Positions 14,601 to 15,280 of a stretch of 15,280 bases of DNA are shown here, one piece after another. The stretch comes from Chrysochromulina tobinii. Taxonomy: Eukaryota > Haptophyta > Prymnesiales > Chrysochromulinaceae. Position numbers and translations under genes: made by a program. How positions within the stretch are numbered: the first letter of the stretch is position 1; each line of letters starts with the position of its first letter. The stretch is taken from assembly GCA_001275005.1 (NCBI GenBank), contig JWZX01001225.1:1-15280 (forward strand). The letters run 5' to 3'. The notes beneath the pieces are model-generated. The model was not told the DNA's origin. It worked only from the letters and a program-made list of their open reading frames with translations, and ran no database searches.

Positions 14601-15280
14601 CGAGCCACCTTGTCGTGGCAGAGCACAGGCCCGCGATCGTGACAGGGGAGCTGAAGGGGCTCCTCCTCGTGAGCGACCGGCACGGCGCTCTTCACACTCA
14701 GCCCATCACGGCGCTCGGTGCTCCGCTCGGGGCCCGCCACGACGCTCGGCTCGGCGGTGCCGAGCCGTTTGGACGCCTCCGACGGCGCACGGGCTTCGGG
14801 ACGTGACGACGAGCTTGCCTCCGTGATTCCCTCCGAGCTTCCCATCGAGATTCCATCCGAGACCCTCTCCGAGACCCCCTCCGTGCTTTTCTCCGAGATC
14901 CCCTCCGTGCTTTTCTCCGAGACCCCCTCCGTGCTTTTCTCCGAGACCCCCTCCGTGCTTTTCTCCGAGACCCCCTCCGAGATTCCCTCCGAGATCCCCT
15001 CCGACGGCCCGCGGGAGTCGGGGCGTGACGCCGAATGCGAGGGCTGTTTCGGTGGTGGCTTTGGGAAGGCTCGGGCGATCGAACGCACGAGGGTTTCGTC
15101 TTCGGCTGTCGTGGTCGCGGTCGCTTTTGTTGCTTTTGTTGCGGTCGTCACAGTGGCGGCGGCGGCGGCTGTGGCTGTAGCGGCGGTGGTGGCTGTAGCG
15201 GCGGCGGCGGCTGTAGCGGCGGTGGTGGCTGTGGCTGTAGCGGCGGTGGTGGAGGCGGCAGGGGGAAGGGGCGGGGGCGA
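11623..15280 (-). CDS. TPR-like/IQ-motif protein, nine exons, 5' partial
   Basis: Proposed exons, in gene order: 15280-14405, 14144-13990, 13892-13820, 13557-13454, 13336-13231, 13079-12810, 12701-12459, 12342-12118, 12003-11623. All junction phases agree and the sum is 2433 nt (810 residues plus stop); the frame is open to the window edge. Residues 1-60 are Ala/Thr/Pro-rich and 93-158 hold SEKSTEG repeats. TPR-like units lie at 240-292 (ending SAANMSLKLGRAQ), 382-438 (SAANMSLKLGEAH) and about 610-660 (GEYAVARAHFLEAFELCG). An IQ-like motif (KKIQALMRARAAKAYV, about 588-600) may bind calmodulin. The tail has two 16-residue repeats with ETDLP. Across the junction of exons 4 and 5, LFLAVYALRGHLEARLSAANMSLKLG aligns without a gap to the exon 1 unit, which supports that splice. 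The role is probably scaffolding; no enzyme motif is seen. Exons 3 and 4 have the least certain boundaries. Confidence 0.72.
11648..11730 (-). repeat. 48-bp in-frame repeat in the last exon
   Basis: A 35-bp block beginning GGCAGGTCCGTCTCG occurs at 11648 and 11696 with one difference. Between the copies CTGTAACGG is repeated. The period is 16 codons, so the protein reads LQPG(V/I)ETDLP twice with extra LQP steps. The preserved frame supports this being a coding exon. Confidence 0.75.
12004..12117 (-). other. GC-AG intron 8 of the TPR gene
   Basis: The donor reads GAG|GCAAGC, matching the known GC-AG consensus AG|GCAAGT; the acceptor is CCCTCATCAG. If it is not removed, the frame continues 16 codons and stops at TGA 12070-12072. 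The interior has TGATGGCCTC-type units. The first bases (GCGCGCCGT, GCGGGCGAGGCC) resemble the start of exon 9. Confidence 0.6.
13337..13453 (-). other. Intron 4 of the TPR gene, carrying a copy of the next exon's start
   Basis: The intron begins GTATGCGCTCAG, has 12 extra bases, then GGGCCACCTCAAAGCTCGGCTG. Exon 5 begins GTATGCGCTCAG directly followed by GGGCCACCTCGAGGCTCGGCTG. The rest of the intron is TGATGGTCTC repeats and ends GCATCCCTCATCAG. The duplicated block supplies the donor GT and the filler supplies the acceptor AG. Confidence 0.75.
13558..13819 (-). other. Intron 3 of the TPR gene, containing two copies of the exon 3 end
   Basis: The last 25 bases of exon 3 (13820-13844) recur at 13753-13777 (identical) and 13662-13686 (20 of 25). 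Each inner copy is preceded by CAG and followed by a GTGAG donor, forming a 26-nt exon-like unit. GGCAATCAAT repeats (minus strand ATTGATTGCC) and TGATGGCC units fill the space. Confidence 0.65.
13893..13989 (-). other. Intron 2 of the TPR gene, carrying a copy of the next exon's start
   Basis: The intron begins GTACGCGACCGATCGAGAC; exon 3 begins GTACGCGGCCGCTCGGGAC (16 of 19 identical). The intron ends GCCTCCCTCATCAG. The upstream exon ends TCCGA, and the phase-2 join restores a Glu codon before Tyr-Ala-Ala-Ala-Arg. Confidence 0.7.
14145..14404 (-). repeat. Intron 1 of the TPR gene, filled with a 10/20-bp tandem repeat
   Basis: On the plus strand this reads as CATCAGAGGT/CATCAGAGGG units for about 200 bp; in the gene's sense direction it is TGATGACCTC/TGATGCCCTC. 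The donor is GCGCAG|GTGCGAGGG and the acceptor GTCGTGTTCACAG. No coding potential is seen inside. Confidence 0.75.
14815..15005 (-). repeat. 24-bp coding repeat (Ser/Glu-rich)
   Basis: Four close copies of a 24-bp unit at about 14877-14972 (CCCTCCGTGCTTTTCTCCGA core), with shorter GAG(A/C)TTCCCTC variants on both sides, encode SEKSTEGV repeats. The period is a multiple of three and the frame is kept, as expected of a disordered linker that changes length by slippage. Confidence 0.8.
15152..15262 (-). repeat. GCC/ACC trinucleotide-rich low-complexity coding tract
   Basis: Imperfect repeats of GGCGGTGGTGGCTGTAGC on the plus strand read as an Ala/Thr tract in the open frame of the minus-strand gene up to the window edge. 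The true start codon may lie beyond the window, or the GTG at 15149-15151 may mark a region just downstream of a start. Confidence 0.6.

Noticed and set aside
1-15280. tRNA and rRNA genes
   Set aside because: Reading both strands for a T-loop GTTCRANYC with flanking stems and for conserved rRNA cores gave nothing convincing; a tRNAscan or Rfam search would settle it.

Overview
The window looks like nuclear DNA of a GC-rich unicellular eukaryote. It has spliceosomal introns with GT-AG ends (and one GC-AG), genes on both strands with no operon packing, an F-box-like protein, an IQ motif and TPR-like repeats, and low-complexity Ala/Thr/Pro/Ser tracts. A marine alga such as a haptophyte would fit, but the sequence alone does not settle the lineage.

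Left third (1-4913). The 3' half of a Pif1/RecD-like SF1 helicase (1-891) enters from the left edge. A strand-biased array of the decamer GAATTCCTAC follows (1177-2777), surrounding an unrecognised 316-residue ORF (1774-2724). Next come three tandem hairpins with related stems (2987-3099), a probable small two-exon gene containing an internal repeat (3431-4025), and about 890 bp without a supported gene.

Middle (4914-9523). A long single-exon Trk/HKT-type potassium transporter lies on the minus strand (4914-7481). It is divergent from a plus-strand ORF with an SH3/Tudor-like N-terminus and what looks like the front half of an ATP-grasp domain (7760-8803). That ORF runs into about 200 bp of a 10-bp tandem repeat. 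The last two exons of a CaiB/BaiF (family III) CoA-transferase emerge on the other side (9015-9523). Neither domain is complete, so the join may be a rearrangement, a chimeric gene or an assembly artefact.

Right part (9524-15280). An F-box-like gene (10244-11074, minus) sits between two direct copies of a 242-bp repeat. From 15280 down to 11623 runs a nine-exon minus-strand gene, 5'-truncated by the window edge. I reconstructed it from splice sites with consistent phase; it gives 810 in-frame residues with TPR-like units, a Ser/Glu repeat, an IQ motif and a C-terminal 16-residue repeat. Its last exon has no convenient start codon and is easy to miss; it is joined through a GC-AG intron.

The most unusual signal is in the introns. 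They are filled with about 10-bp TGATGGCCTC-like repeats in the sense direction. Several end in the same CCCTCATCAG, and at least two begin with a copy of the first bases of the next exon. This is the pattern expected of introner-like insertions that take one splice site from a duplicated target. The same repeats fill the introns of the CoA-transferase tail on the opposite strand, again in the sense direction.
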